The notes: generated by a model from the sequence alone, not told the origin. DNA of 64,000 nucleotides from Mycobacterium dioxanotrophicus (GCF_002157835.1 NZ_CP020809.1:4712001-4776000); one strand, 5' to 3'. Counted from the stretch's first letter, positions 44,044-53,622 are shown. Numbers and translations are program-made.

Positions 44044-44064
44044 CGGGTCTCGCTTTCGCTGATA

Positions 44065-44081
44065 TTGGATACTCTATGCGA
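44065..44081 (-). promoter_or_regulatory. GntR-regulon operator, regulator's own promoter
   Basis: TTGGATACTCTATGCGA, 22 bases before the GntR start. The left arm TTGGATAC is identical to the importer operator; the right arm is degenerate. Confidence 0.65.
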
Positions 44082-44147
44082 TCACCCGTTTGTGGGGCCA
44101 TCCCCGCCCGGCGTTTCGCGCCGTCGGCCGCCTGAAACCCCTGACGT

Positions 44148-44921
44148 TCAGATCAGCTCGATCGCCTGGGCGATCGACGGCAGTACACGGCTGGGGCGGA
44201 ACGGGTAGCGCTGGATGTCGTCGACCTGGGTGGAACCGGTCAACACGAGGATCGTGTCGAGCCCGGCCTCGATACCGGCCACCACGTCGGTGTCCATCCG
44301 GTCCCCCACCATCACGGTGTTCTCCGAATGCGCCTCGATCCGGTTGAGCGCGCTACGGAACATCATCGGGTTCGGCTTGCCGACGAAATACGGTTCGCGG
44401 CCGGTTGCTTTGGTGATCATGGCGGCCACCGACCCGGTCGCCGGCAGCGGACCCTCCGCCGACGGCCCGGTGACGTCCGGGTTGGTGGCGATGAACCGGG
44501 CGCCGCCGATGATCAGCCGGATCGCCTTGGTGATCGCTTCGAACGAATAGGTGCGGGTCTCGCCCAGCACGACGAAGTCCGGCGCGGTGTCGGTGAGGGT
44601 GTAGCCGACCTCGTGCAGCGCGGTGGTGAGCCCGGCCTCGCCGATGACGTAGGCCGACCCGCCGGGCAGCTGACCGTCGAGGAACGCCGCGGTGGCCAGC
44701 GCCGAGGTCCAGATGGCAGGCTCCGGCACCGACAAGCCCGAACGCAGCAACCGGGCCGCCAGATCCCGCGGCGTGAAGATCGAATTGTTGGTCAGGACCA
44801 GAAACGGCCGTTCCTTGTCCACCAACGTCTGCAGGAACTCCGCGGCTCCGGGAATTGCGGAGTCCTCGTGAACGAGGACTCCGTCCATATCTGTCAACCA
44901 GCACTGGGCATGTGAACGCAC
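44148..44921 (-). CDS. HAD-IIA family hydrolase (NagD-like phosphatase)
   Basis: 257 residues: motif [13 protein letters not shown] (Asp near 10/12), motif II LVLTNNS, the C2 cap, motif III Lys in [10 protein letters not shown] and motif [12 protein letters not shown]. It is a sugar- or nucleotide-phosphate phosphatase of the NagD type. Start codon is a GTG (the protein reads [13 protein letters not shown]). It lies just outside the operator-controlled cluster. Confidence 0.9.
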   Translation of the reverse strand: MRSHAQCWLTDMDGVLVHEDSAIPGAAEFLQTLVDKERPFLVLTNNSIFTPRDLAARLLRSGLSVPEPAIWTSALATAAFLDGQLPGGSAYVIGEAGLTTALHEVGYTLTDTAPDFVVLGETRTYSFEAITKAIRLIIGGARFIATNPDVTGPSAEGPLPATGSVAAMITKATGREPYFVGKPNPMMFRSALNRIEAHSENTVMVGDRMDTDVVAGIEAGLDTILVLTGSTQVDDIQRYPFRPSRVLPSIAQAIELI

Positions 44922-44962
44922 GGGGTTCAGTCTGCCAAGTCGGCCACCGATTCACAGCATGA

Positions 44963-44999
44963 CGATGCCCGGCCGCGTCACACGTACGGCCGGGCATCG
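44963..44999 (-). terminator. strong hairpin after the aminotransferase gene
   Basis: A perfect 13-base stem (CGATGCCCGGCCG at 44963-44975 with 44987-44999) and 11-base loop, starting about ten bases after the aminotransferase stop. No T-tract; typical mycobacterial GC-rich terminator. Confidence 0.75.
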
Positions 45000-45009
45000 G
45001 TGGGGAAAA

Positions 45010-46395
45010 TTAGCGCGCGTGTTCGTCGGCGACGTCGAATGCCTTGTCCAGGATTGCCAGCCCCTCGCGCACCTCATCGGCCGTGACGTTGCACGGCGGC
45101 ACGACGTGGATCCGGTTGAAGTTGGCGAACGGCAGCAGGCCATTGGCCTTGCACGCTGCGATCACCGCGTTCATCGCCGGGCTGGAACCGCCGTACGCGG
45201 CCAGCGGTTCGCGGGTCTGCTGGTCGGCGACGAGCTCGACGGCCCAGAACACCCCGGCACCACGCACCTCACCGATGCTGCGATGCTTGGCGGCCAGCTC
45301 GGCCAGGCCCGGTGCGATCACCTCGGCGCCGATGCGGGCCGCATTGTCGACCATGCCTTCCTCCTCCATCGCGTTGATGGTGGCGACGGCGGCCGCGGTG
45401 GCCAGCGGATGACCCGAGTAGGTCAGCCCGCCCGGGTAGGCCCGGTGAGCGAAGGTCTCGGCGATGGCCGGGCTGATCGCGACACCACCGAGCGGGACGT
45501 AGCCGGAGTTGACGCCCTTGGCGAAGGTCAGCAGGTCCGGCACGACGTCGAAGTGGTTGACCGAGAACCACTTTCCGCTGCGCCCAAACCCCGCCATCAC
45601 CTCGTCGGCGATGTACATGATGCCGTAGCGGTCGCAGATCTCGCGCACGCCGGCGATGTAGCCCGGCGGCGGGATCATGATGCCCGCGGTACCCGGGATG
45701 GATTCCAGCACGATCGCGGCGATGGTCGACGGACCCTCCATGCGGATGGTCTCCTCGAGGTGTTCCAGCGCGCGCTGGGACTCCTCGGCCTCGGTGGTGG
45801 CGTGGAAGCGCGAGCGGTAGAGGAACGGCCCGAAGAAGTGCACGATGCCGGCGTTGCCGTGGTCGTTGGGCCAGCGGCGCGGGTCACCGGTCATGTTGAT
45901 CGCGGTCTCGGTGCCACCGTGGTAGGAGCGGTACCGGGTGAGCACCTTGTACCGGCCGGTGTGCAACCGGGCCATGCGCACCGCGTGCTCGATGGCATCG
46001 GCGCCGCCGTTGGTGAAGAAGATCTTGTCCAGCTCGCCCGGAGTGCGCTCGGCGATCAGCCGCGCTGCCTCCGAACGCGCGTCGTTGGCGTACTGCGGAG
46101 CCACGGTGCACAGCTTGGCTGCCTGATCAGCAATGGCCGCAACCACTTTGGGGTGCTGATGACCGATGTTGGTGTTGACCAGCTGGCAGGAGAAATCCAG
46201 CAGCCGGTTGCCTTCACCGTCCCAGACATACGATCCCTGCGAAGCGGTGATCGTCATCGGGGAGATCTCGGCCTGCGCGGACCAGGAATGGAACACGTGC
46301 GCACGGTCGAGCTCGTAGGTACGCGCCGCCTCGGCGCGGGCCGCCTCCACGGTCAATCCGTTGGGCAGCAGGGTGGACTCGTCGGTCAAAGTCAT
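45010..46395 (-). CDS. class III PLP-dependent aminotransferase (omega-amino acid type)
   Basis: 461 residues: FTNGGADAIEHAVRMAR (128-144), YHGGTE (159-164), ADEVMAGFGRSGKWF (263-277) and the PLP lysine Lys293 in FAKGVNSGYVPLGG. The substrate group is beta-alanine/GABA/taurine/pyruvate aminotransferases. Next to mmsA and a PucR regulator, beta-alanine to malonate semialdehyde, or a related omega-amino acid, is likely. The ATG at 46395 is chosen over a longer open frame; a hairpin separates it from mmsA. Confidence 0.9.
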   Translation of the reverse strand: MTLTDESTLLPNGLTVEAARAEAARTYELDRAHVFHSWSAQAEISPMTITASQGSYVWDGEGNRLLDFSCQLVNTNIGHQHPKVVAAIADQAAKLCTVAPQYANDARSEAARLIAERTPGELDKIFFTNGGADAIEHAVRMARLHTGRYKVLTRYRSYHGGTETAINMTGDPRRWPNDHGNAGIVHFFGPFLYRSRFHATTEAEESQRALEHLEETIRMEGPSTIAAIVLESIPGTAGIMIPPPGYIAGVREICDRYGIMYIADEVMAGFGRSGKWFSVNHFDVVPDLLTFAKGVNSGYVPLGGVAISPAIAETFAHRAYPGGLTYSGHPLATAAAVATINAMEEEGMVDNAARIGAEVIAPGLAELAAKHRSIGEVRGAGVFWAVELVADQQTREPLAAYGGSSPAMNAVIAACKANGLLPFANFNRIHVVPPCNVTADEVREGLAILDKAFDVADEHAR

Positions 46396-46456
46396 GGTCA
46401 AGTCTCTCACTTGTGCTCGCAGCAGCGGGGGTCGGTTGCCGTTCCTTTGGAGTTGC

Positions 46457-46494
46457 GTGGCCCATCCGGCGAGGGGCTTATCCGGATGGGCCAC
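46457..46494 (-). terminator. hairpin between mmsA and the aminotransferase gene
   Basis: A perfect 13-base stem (GTGGCCCATCCGG at 46457-46469 with 46482-46494) and 12-base loop in the 113-base gap. It could reduce aminotransferase expression relative to mmsA or stabilise the mmsA 3' end. Confidence 0.65.
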
Positions 46495-46508
46495 ACAACA
46501 GTCCAGAT

Positions 46509-48011
46509 TTACCCGTTCTGGGGGAAGCCCAGGTTGATGCCGCCGTGGCTGGGGTCGAGCCAGCGGGTGGTGATGGCCTTGGTGCGGGTGAAGAAGTGCA
46601 CACCCTCGGTGCCGTGAGCGTGGCTGTCACCGAACAGCGAGGCCTTCCAGCCACCGAAGCTGAAGTACGCCATGGGAACCGGGATCGGCACGTTGATACC
46701 GACCATGCCCACCTCGACCTCGTTCTGGAAGCGCCGCGCAGCGCCGCCGTCGTTGGTGAAGATCGCGGTGCCGTTGCCGTAGGGGTTGCTGTTGATGAGT
46801 TCGAGTGCCTCGTCGTAGCTTTCGACGCGCACCACCGACAGGACCGGGCCGAAGATCTCGTCGGTGTAGACGCTCATCTCGGGGGTGACGTTGTCCAGCA
46901 GGGTCGGGCCCAGCCAGAACCCGGCTGGATCCCTATGGCCAGCCCCGTCCAGCACGGTACGACCGTCGACCACAACCTTGGCACCGGCGGCCTCGCCGGC
47001 ATCGATGTAGGAGGCCACCTTGTCGCGGTGAGCCTTGGTGACCAGCGGACCCATGTCCGAATCCTTGGTGCCGTCACCGGTCTTGATGGTGGCGGTGCGC
47101 TCGGCGATCTTGGCGACCAGGTCGTCGGCGATCGGGCCGACCGCGACAGCCGCGGAGATGGCCATGCAGCGCTCGCCCGCCGAACCGAAACCGGCGTTGA
47201 CCATGGCGTCGGCGGCCAGGTCCAGATCAGCGTCGGGCAGGATGACGGCGTGGTTCTTGGCTCCGCCGAGGGCCTGCACGCGCTTGCCCGCGGCAGTGGC
47301 GGTGGCGTACACGTACTGCGCGATCGGGGTCGAGCCGACGAACGAGACGGCCTTGATCTTGGGGTTGGTCAGCACCTCGTCGACCGCGGTCTTGTCACCT
47401 TGCAGGACGTTGAACACGCCCGCGGGCAGACCGGCTTCCTTCCACAGCTCGGCCATCCAGATCACGGCCGAGGGATCCTTCTCCGAAGGCTTGATGACCA
47501 CGGTGTTGCCCGCGGCGATCGCGATGGGGAAGAACCACATCGGCACCATGGCCGGGAAGTTGAACGGCGAGATGATGCCGACCGCGCCCAGCGGCTGCAG
47601 AACCGAGTGCACATCGACCTTGGTCGAGGCGTTCTCGGTGTACCCACCCTTGAGCAGATGCGGGATGCCGCAAGCGAATTCGATGACCTCGATACCGCGG
47701 GAAACCTCACCGAGGGCATCGGAGAGCACCTTGCCGTGCTCGGAGGTGATGATGGCCGCCAACTCTTCCTTGCGGGCGTTGATCAGCTCGCGGAACGTGA
47801 ACAGCACCTGCGTGCGCTTGGCCAGTGAGGTGTCCCGCCATGCCGGGAACGCCGCAGCAGCAGCGTCGATCACCGACTGCGCGTCCTCCACGCTGGCCAG
47901 CCGCAACTCACCGGTCACCTCACCGGTAGCCGGGTTGGTCACCGGCGACGTGGCCGTCGACGAACCGGCGAACGTCTCGTTGTTGCGCCAGTGCTGGATG
48001 ACGTTGCTCAT
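46509..48011 (-). CDS. mmsA: methylmalonate-semialdehyde dehydrogenase (CoA-acylating)
   Basis: 500 residues of the ALDH superfamily, MMSDH branch: PFNFPAMVP (149-157), KPSEKDP, LGGAKNHAV (248-256, Asn replacing the general-base Glu, diagnostic for the branch) and catalytic Cys282 in GERCMA. It converts methylmalonate or malonate semialdehyde to propionyl- or acetyl-CoA plus CO2. With the downstream aminotransferase it forms a two-step route for beta-alanine or valine-derived amino acids. Divergent from pucR, so probably PucR-controlled. Confidence 0.94.
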   Translation of the reverse strand: MSNVIQHWRNNETFAGSSTATSPVTNPATGEVTGELRLASVEDAQSVIDAAAAAFPAWRDTSLAKRTQVLFTFRELINARKEELAAIITSEHGKVLSDALGEVSRGIEVIEFACGIPHLLKGGYTENASTKVDVHSVLQPLGAVGIISPFNFPAMVPMWFFPIAIAAGNTVVIKPSEKDPSAVIWMAELWKEAGLPAGVFNVLQGDKTAVDEVLTNPKIKAVSFVGSTPIAQYVYATATAAGKRVQALGGAKNHAVILPDADLDLAADAMVNAGFGSAGERCMAISAAVAVGPIADDLVAKIAERTATIKTGDGTKDSDMGPLVTKAHRDKVASYIDAGEAAGAKVVVDGRTVLDGAGHRDPAGFWLGPTLLDNVTPEMSVYTDEIFGPVLSVVRVESYDEALELINSNPYGNGTAIFTNDGGAARRFQNEVEVGMVGINVPIPVPMAYFSFGGWKASLFGDSHAHGTEGVHFFTRTKAITTRWLDPSHGGINLGFPQNG

Positions 48012-48124
48012 ATGCGGGGACCTCCTCGGGGTTGGTTAACTCTGACTATTACTTTGCGGCATGCACCACCCGCCAGGGCCCGTCATTATGTATCCGGACA
48101 GAGCTGTCTTATTACAATCTGTAA
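48012..48124. promoter_or_regulatory. divergent mmsA / pucR control region
   Basis: A 113-base region with AT-rich character unusual for its surroundings. It contains the inverted repeat TTACAATCTGTAA (48112-48124) directly abutting the pucR ATG, and the near-palindrome GACAGAGCTGTC (48098-48109 region). pucR has no Shine-Dalgarno, suggesting a leaderless transcript. Either repeat could be the PucR operator. Confidence 0.45.
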
Positions 48125-49720
48125 ATGATCCCGACCGTCCGCGACGTCGTCGACCTACCCGTCGTCCGCGCCGGCCTGCCCGAGGTGGTCAGCGCCGAGA
48201 ACCTCGACCGCCCGGTGCGCTGGGTGCACGTCAGCGACATGCCCGATCTGTCCGGCCTGCTGCAGGGCGGCGAGCTGGTCCTCACCACGGGTTCGGCACT
48301 ACGCGACGCCCCGCACGACTATCTCGACAGGATGGGGCGCGCCGGGGCCGTCGGCGTCGTGGTCGAACTGGGCACCCGGATCGAAGCGCTGCCCGAGGGC
48401 ACCGGCGGCATCGCCGCGTCACTCGGGATGCCGCTGGTGGTGCTGCACCGCGAAACGAAATTCGTCGAGGTCACCGAGGCGGTGCACCGGCTCATCGTCG
48501 CCGACCAGTACGAGGAGCTCGCGTTCGCCCACCGGACCCATCAGACCTTCACCGACCTCAGCATGAAGCGCGCCTCGCTTGCCGACATCGTGCGCGCGGC
48601 CGCGGACATGGTCGACGAGTCGGTGGTGCTGGAGGACCTCTCCCACCAGGTGCTGGCCGTATCCCCTCGCCACGAGGCGGCCACCGTGGTGCTCGACAAC
48701 TGGCAACGGCGATCGCGCGCAATGACCGAAACGTGGGCCACGACCACGGTCGGGCCCCGCGCCGAGGAGTGGGGCCGGCTCATCATCCCGCACCCACCGG
48801 CGGCACCGGCCCAGGCCAAGATGGTGCTCGAGCGCGCCGCCCAGGCGCTGGCCCTGCACCGGATGGCCGAACGCGGCCGCTCGGGGCTCGAACACCAGGC
48901 CCAGAGCGGTTTGATCGACGACGTCCTCGGCGGTCGCATCGACGACGACCGCGACGCCGACGCCCGTGCGATCGCACTGGGACTGCGGGCGGGCGGACCG
49001 TATCTGCCGGTCACCGTCCGGGTGGCCGCGCCGGCGGACCGCCTCGACCCGGTGGCCGTGCAGCGCCGCAACATCCGCATCCTCGACGCCGTCGCCCACA
49101 GCGTGAAATCCCAGGGCCACACCGCGATCTGTTCGGTCCGCCGTGACGGTGAGATCGGCCTGGTACTGGCCGTGGCTACCCGACGCGGCAGCACTGCCGA
49201 TGCCGGCCTCACCCGGCTGGCCGAGGGCCTGCGCGAAACCATCGGCCGTGGCGGTGACACCGACAAAGTCGTCGTCGCTGTGGGTGGCAGCGCCAACGGG
49301 TTTGCCGACGCCGTGCACGGCCTGCGGGAATCCGCGCACGTCGCCGAGGTGGCGCTGTCGATGTCGAGAATGCAGCGACCGTTCGTCCGGGCCTCGGATG
49401 TCCGGCTGCGCGGACTGCTCGCCTTGCTGCAGGACGACCCGCGGGTGCAGACCTTCGCCGAGACCGAACTCAAGAATCTGCTCATCCGTGACGCCGATCA
49501 CGGCGAGAACGACCTTGCCGTGTTGCGGGGTTATCTGGAACTGGCGGGCAACAAATCGGCGTTGGCCAAGCGGTTGCACATGAGCCGACCGGCCTTGTAC
49601 AGCCGCCTGGCCGCCATCCAGAGGCGGCTCGACATGGACCTAGAGGACGGCGAGTCGATGACGTCGCTGCACGTGGCACTGTTAATCCTCGATGCTCAGC
49701 GCAGCGCCGAAGCACGCTGA
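48125..49720 (+). CDS. PucR-family transcriptional regulator
   Basis: 531 residues: N-terminal PucR-like domain (TVRDVVDLPVVRAGLPEVVSAENLDRPVRWVHVSD), a GGDEF-like central region, and a C-terminal PucR helix-turn-helix (YLELAGNKSALAKRLHMSRPALYSRLAAIQRRL, about 468-500). The family usually activates purine, pyrimidine or amino-acid catabolism in response to a pathway ligand. Divergent from mmsA-aminotransferase, its likely target. Confidence 0.9.
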   Translation: MIPTVRDVVDLPVVRAGLPEVVSAENLDRPVRWVHVSDMPDLSGLLQGGELVLTTGSALRDAPHDYLDRMGRAGAVGVVVELGTRIEALPEGTGGIAASLGMPLVVLHRETKFVEVTEAVHRLIVADQYEELAFAHRTHQTFTDLSMKRASLADIVRAAADMVDESVVLEDLSHQVLAVSPRHEAATVVLDNWQRRSRAMTETWATTTVGPRAEEWGRLIIPHPPAAPAQAKMVLERAAQALALHRMAERGRSGLEHQAQSGLIDDVLGGRIDDDRDADARAIALGLRAGGPYLPVTVRVAAPADRLDPVAVQRRNIRILDAVAHSVKSQGHTAICSVRRDGEIGLVLAVATRRGSTADAGLTRLAEGLRETIGRGGDTDKVVVAVGGSANGFADAVHGLRESAHVAEVALSMSRMQRPFVRASDVRLRGLLALLQDDPRVQTFAETELKNLLIRDADHGENDLAVLRGYLELAGNKSALAKRLHMSRPALYSRLAAIQRRLDMDLEDGESMTSLHVALLILDAQRSAEAR

Positions 49721-49783
49721 GTTAGTGTCGTTCGAGGACATTGCTGGGCAACACCGGCACGGCATTGGGAGGCTGGAACACAC

Positions 49784-50986
49784 ATGCTGCTCGGCAACGA
49801 ATCCGCTACTGAATCTGGCAACGTACCGGCGGAGCTGACGCTGCAGAACTGGCAGTCCGCCGAGCAGCTGCACTGGACCTTCCAGCACATCGCCGACTTC
49901 CTCCCGACGGCGGTGATCAGCCGCGGCGCCGGGCCGGTGGCCGACCTGCCTGCCGCCCCCGCAGACCTGTCGTCGATCCCGATGTACGACAGCACCAACG
50001 CGGTGCAGACGACCGTCGGTGAGGTGATGACCTCGACGGTGACCGACGGCTGGATCGTCACGCAGCGCGGGAAAGTGCTCGAGGAGCACTACTACAGCGG
50101 CATGACGCCCGACTCCAGCCACCTGCTGATGTCGGTCAGCAAGTCGATGGTCGGCATCGTCGCCGGCGCACTGACGGCCAGCGGTGCGCTCGATGTCGAC
50201 GCACCCCTGACCAAATACGTTCCTGCCCTGGAACAGTCGGGCTATGCGGGCGCCACCGTGCGCAACCTGCTCGACATGCGTTCGGGCATCGCCTTTTCCG
50301 AGGCCTACCTGGACCCCATGGCCGAGGTACGGCTGCTCGAGCAAGCCATCGGCTGGGCCCCCCGCACCGTGCCCGAGCTGCCCTCGACCATGTACGACTT
50401 CCTACTGACCCTGCGGCAGAAGTCGGCCCACGGCGGCCCGTTCGAATACCGCTCGTGCGAAACCGATGTGCTCGGCTGGATCTGCGAGGCCGCCGGCGGC
50501 GTCAGGATGCCCGACCTCATGTCACAGCTGCTGTGGAGCAAGCTCGGCGCTCAGCAGGACGCCACCATCGGCGTCGACTCCGTCGGAACCGGGATGTTCG
50601 ACGGCGGCATCAACGCATGCCTGCGGGATCTGGTGCGGTTCGGGTCGCTTTTCGTCAATGGCGGCACCTCGCTGACCGGAGAACGGGTGGTACCGCTGTC
50701 CTGGATCGCCGACACCTTCGCCGGCGGCATCGACTCGCGGTCCGCATTCGCCGCCAGCCCGGACGACAACCGCATGCCCGGCGGCATGTACCGCAACCAG
50801 TGCTGGTTCCCCGGGCCGGGTAACACCGTCCTGCTCTGCCTGGGTATCCACGGCCAGATGATCTACGTCAACCGCGCCGCGAACATCGTCGCCGCCAAGC
50901 TGTCGAGCTGGCCATACCCCCAGGACGCAGCCAAGCTGTTCCCCACCATCGCCGCGTTCAACGAGATCGCCGCACAGCTTTCCTGA
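49784..50986 (+). CDS. serine hydrolase, beta-lactamase / 6-aminohexanoate-dimer hydrolase fold
   Basis: 400 residues: nucleophile motif Ser117-x-x-Lys120 (MSVSKSMVG), tyrosine motif YRSCETDVLGW, and a C-terminal PGNTVLLCLGIHGQMIYV strand. Family members hydrolyse esters, amides, nylon oligomers or D-aminoacyl bonds. There is no signal peptide, so it acts in the cytoplasm. First of a run of plus-strand genes with little functional link. Confidence 0.85.
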   Translation: MLLGNESATESGNVPAELTLQNWQSAEQLHWTFQHIADFLPTAVISRGAGPVADLPAAPADLSSIPMYDSTNAVQTTVGEVMTSTVTDGWIVTQRGKVLEEHYYSGMTPDSSHLLMSVSKSMVGIVAGALTASGALDVDAPLTKYVPALEQSGYAGATVRNLLDMRSGIAFSEAYLDPMAEVRLLEQAIGWAPRTVPELPSTMYDFLLTLRQKSAHGGPFEYRSCETDVLGWICEAAGGVRMPDLMSQLLWSKLGAQQDATIGVDSVGTGMFDGGINACLRDLVRFGSLFVNGGTSLTGERVVPLSWIADTFAGGIDSRSAFAASPDDNRMPGGMYRNQCWFPGPGNTVLLCLGIHGQMIYVNRAANIVAAKLSSWPYPQDAAKLFPTIAAFNEIAAQLS

Positions 50987-51031
50987 TCCCCACCGCCGCC
51001 GGAGACCGCTCCGACGGGCAATACTGGACTG

Positions 51032-51418
51032 ATGGCTGATCGCAACGTGCTGGGCGGTCCGTTGGACGAATGCGGTACCGATCCCCTGACCGGCTTCTAC
51101 CGCGACGGCTGCTGCTCGACCGGTGACGGCGACCTCGGCAGGCACACCATCTGCGCGGTGGTGACCTCCGAGTTCCTGGAACATCAGAAGGTGATCGGCA
51201 ACGACCTGTCGACACCGGCACCACATTTCCGCTTCCCCGGGTTGATGCCCGGGGATCGCTGGTGTGTCACGGCGAGCAATTGGCTGCGCGCGCATCAGGA
51301 CGGCTGCGCGGCTCCGGTCGTCCTGGCCGCCACCCATGAAAGCACCCTCGAGCTGGTGCCCCTCGACGTCCTGCAGCGCTACGCCGTCGATGTCCCCGAC
51401 GATCTGGGCAGCCTGTGA
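51032..51418 (+). CDS. DUF2237 family protein
   Basis: 128 residues: [22 protein letters not shown], then [25 protein letters not shown] and [31 protein letters not shown], the full DUF2237 domain with its conserved cysteines and histidines. Function unknown. Its stop overlaps the selO start by four bases. Confidence 0.88.
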   Translation: MADRNVLGGPLDECGTDPLTGFYRDGCCSTGDGDLGRHTICAVVTSEFLEHQKVIGNDLSTPAPHFRFPGLMPGDRWCVTASNWLRAHQDGCAAPVVLAATHESTLELVPLDVLQRYAVDVPDDLGSL

Positions 51419-52887
51419 CGGGCGTGAAACCGGCTGTCGTGCTCGACAACCGGTTCGCCCGCGAGCTGCCCGAACTGGCCGTCGAGTGGCAGGCTGAAGC
51501 CGCGCCGTCCCCACGGCTGCTGGTGCTCAACGACGCGCTGGCCCTCGAACTGGACCTCGACCCGGCGTGGCTGCGCAGCCCGGACGGTGTCGGTCTGCTG
51601 CTGGGAACCGTGCTCCCCGACGGCGCGAAACCGGTGGCCCAGGCCTACGCCGGGCACCAGTTCGGCGGCTACGTGCCGCGGCTGGGCGACGGGCGCGCAT
51701 TGCTGCTCGGCGAACTCGTCGACACCGGTGGGCAGCTGCGCGACCTGCACCTCAAAGGCTCAGGACGCACCCCGTTCGCGCGCGGGGGCGACGGCCTCGC
51801 CGTCGTCGGGCCGATGCTGCGTGAGTACATCGTCAGCGAGGCCATGCACGCCATGGGCATCCCGACCACGCGGTCGCTGGCCGTAACGGCAACCGGACGG
51901 GGCGTGCTGCGCGAAACCCCACAACCTGGCGCGGTGCTCGCCCGCGTGGCGGCCAGTCACCTGAGGGTGGGCAGCTTCCAGTACGCCGCCGCCTACGGAC
52001 GGGCCACCGGGACCACCGATCTGCTGCGGCGCCTGGCCGACCATGCCATCGCCCGCCATCACCCCGGTGCCGCCACGGCCGACAATCCGTACCTGGCCTT
52101 GTTCGAGGCGGTCGTCACCGGACAGGCCGAACTGCTGGCCCGGTGGATGCTCGTCGGCTTCATCCACGGCGTGATGAACACCGACAACATGACCATCTCG
52201 GGGGAAACCATCGACTACGGACCGTGCGCCTTCATGGAGGCCTACGATCCGGCGACCGTGTTCAGCTCGATCGATCACGGCGGGCGCTACGCCTACGGCA
52301 ACCAGCCGGCAGTGGCCGAATGGAACCTCGCCCGGTTCGCCGAAACCCTGCTGCCGTTGATCGACGAGGACAGCGAGCGCGCGGTGGCCTCGGCGACCGA
52401 TGCCCTCGCCGGGTTCCGCACCCGGTTCCAGGAGGCCTGGTTGGCCGGAATGCGGGCCAAACTCGGCCTGCCCGAGGATGTTTCGCACGAGCAGGCCAGC
52501 GGCCTGGTCGAGGAGCTGCTCAAGCTCCTGCTGGCAGGCCGCGTCGACTACACGTCGTTCTTCCGTGACCTGGCGCAAGCCGCGCGCGGCGACGCCGGGC
52601 CGGTGCGCAACCTGTTCGCCGAACCCGAGGCGTTCGAGGACTGGCTGACGCGCTGGCGTGCGTTCGGCCCTGCGCCCGACACGATGGACCGCGTCAATCC
52701 CGTCTACATCCCCCGCAACCACCTGGTCGAGGAGGCTCTGGCCGCGGCGACCGGCGGTGAGCTGGAACCGCTCGACGACCTGCTGGAGGCGGTGTCCGCA
52801 CCGTATGACGTGCGGCCCGGACTGCAGCGCTACGCCCAACCCGCACCGCCCGACTTCGGCGCCTACCGCACGTTCTGCGGGACCTGA
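51415..52887 (+). CDS. selO: SelO/YdiU protein adenylyltransferase (pseudokinase)
   Basis: 490 residues: [22 protein letters not shown]-binding Lys114 in [23 protein letters not shown], catalytic/metal residues HGVMNTDNM (Asp257, Asn258) and DYGPC (Asp267). SelO transfers AMP to protein Ser/Thr/Tyr residues. GTG start within the DUF2237 stop (GTGA). It lacks a C-terminal selenocysteine. Confidence 0.94.
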   Translation: MTGVKPAVVLDNRFARELPELAVEWQAEAAPSPRLLVLNDALALELDLDPAWLRSPDGVGLLLGTVLPDGAKPVAQAYAGHQFGGYVPRLGDGRALLLGELVDTGGQLRDLHLKGSGRTPFARGGDGLAVVGPMLREYIVSEAMHAMGIPTTRSLAVTATGRGVLRETPQPGAVLARVAASHLRVGSFQYAAAYGRATGTTDLLRRLADHAIARHHPGAATADNPYLALFEAVVTGQAELLARWMLVGFIHGVMNTDNMTISGETIDYGPCAFMEAYDPATVFSSIDHGGRYAYGNQPAVAEWNLARFAETLLPLIDEDSERAVASATDALAGFRTRFQEAWLAGMRAKLGLPEDVSHEQASGLVEELLKLLLAGRVDYTSFFRDLAQAARGDAGPVRNLFAEPEAFEDWLTRWRAFGPAPDTMDRVNPVYIPRNHLVEEALAAATGGELEPLDDLLEAVSAPYDVRPGLQRYAQPAPPDFGAYRTFCGT

Positions 52888-52910
52888 ACCGCGCGATTAG
52901 GTTGGCAAGG

Positions 52911-53615
52911 GTGACGACGATCAGTCTCGACACCCCCGACGGCCCCATCGACGCGCTGCTGGACACGCCGGAAGGCGACGGGCCATGGCCGGGTGTGGTG
53001 GTGGTTCACGATGCCATCGGCTACGCGCCTGACAACGAGTTGGTGTCCGAGCGGATCGCCGCAGCCGGCTACCTCGCGCTCACGCCGAACCTGTACGCCC
53101 GCGGCGGCCGGGCCCGGTGTGTCACGCGGGTGATGCGTGACCTGTTGAGCCAACGCGGTCGCGCGCTCGATGACATCCTGGCTGCCCGCGACCATCTGAA
53201 GTCCCTGCCGGAGTGCACCGGCACCGTCGGCATCGCCGGCTTCTGCATGGGCGGGCAATTCGCACTTGTCATGGGCCCCAAGGGTTTCGCCGCGTCGGCG
53301 CCGTTCTACGGCACTCCCCTGCCACGGCGGCTCGACGAGATCCTCGACGCGTCGTGCCCCATCGTCGCCAGCTTCGGGCGCCGCGACCCGCTCGGCATCG
53401 GCGCCCCGGCGCGGCTGCGCAAGATCGTCGACACGAAGAACATCACATCCGACATCAAGGTCTACCCCGACGCCGGTCACAGCTTCGCCAACCTGCTACC
53501 CGCCCAACCACTGCTGCGGGTCACCGGGTTCGGCTACAACGAAGCCGCCACCGCCGACGCCTGGACCCGGGTCTTCGCGTTCTTCGGCGAGCACCTGCAC
53601 GCCGCTGCGCAGTGA
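52911..53615 (+). CDS. dienelactone hydrolase family protein
   Basis: 234 residues with the DLH triad Cys112 (GFCMGG), Asp159 (RRDPLG), His190 (DAGHSF). The family hydrolyses dienelactones or other esters in aromatic breakdown. GTG at 52911 is preferred; TTG at 52902 would add three residues. Convergent with the DUF2469 gene seven bases away. Confidence 0.88.
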   Translation: MTTISLDTPDGPIDALLDTPEGDGPWPGVVVVHDAIGYAPDNELVSERIAAAGYLALTPNLYARGGRARCVTRVMRDLLSQRGRALDDILAARDHLKSLPECTGTVGIAGFCMGGQFALVMGPKGFAASAPFYGTPLPRRLDEILDASCPIVASFGRRDPLGIGAPARLRKIVDTKNITSDIKVYPDAGHSFANLLPAQPLLRVTGFGYNEAATADAWTRVFAFFGEHLHAAAQ

Positions 53616-53622
53616 CGGCCGG

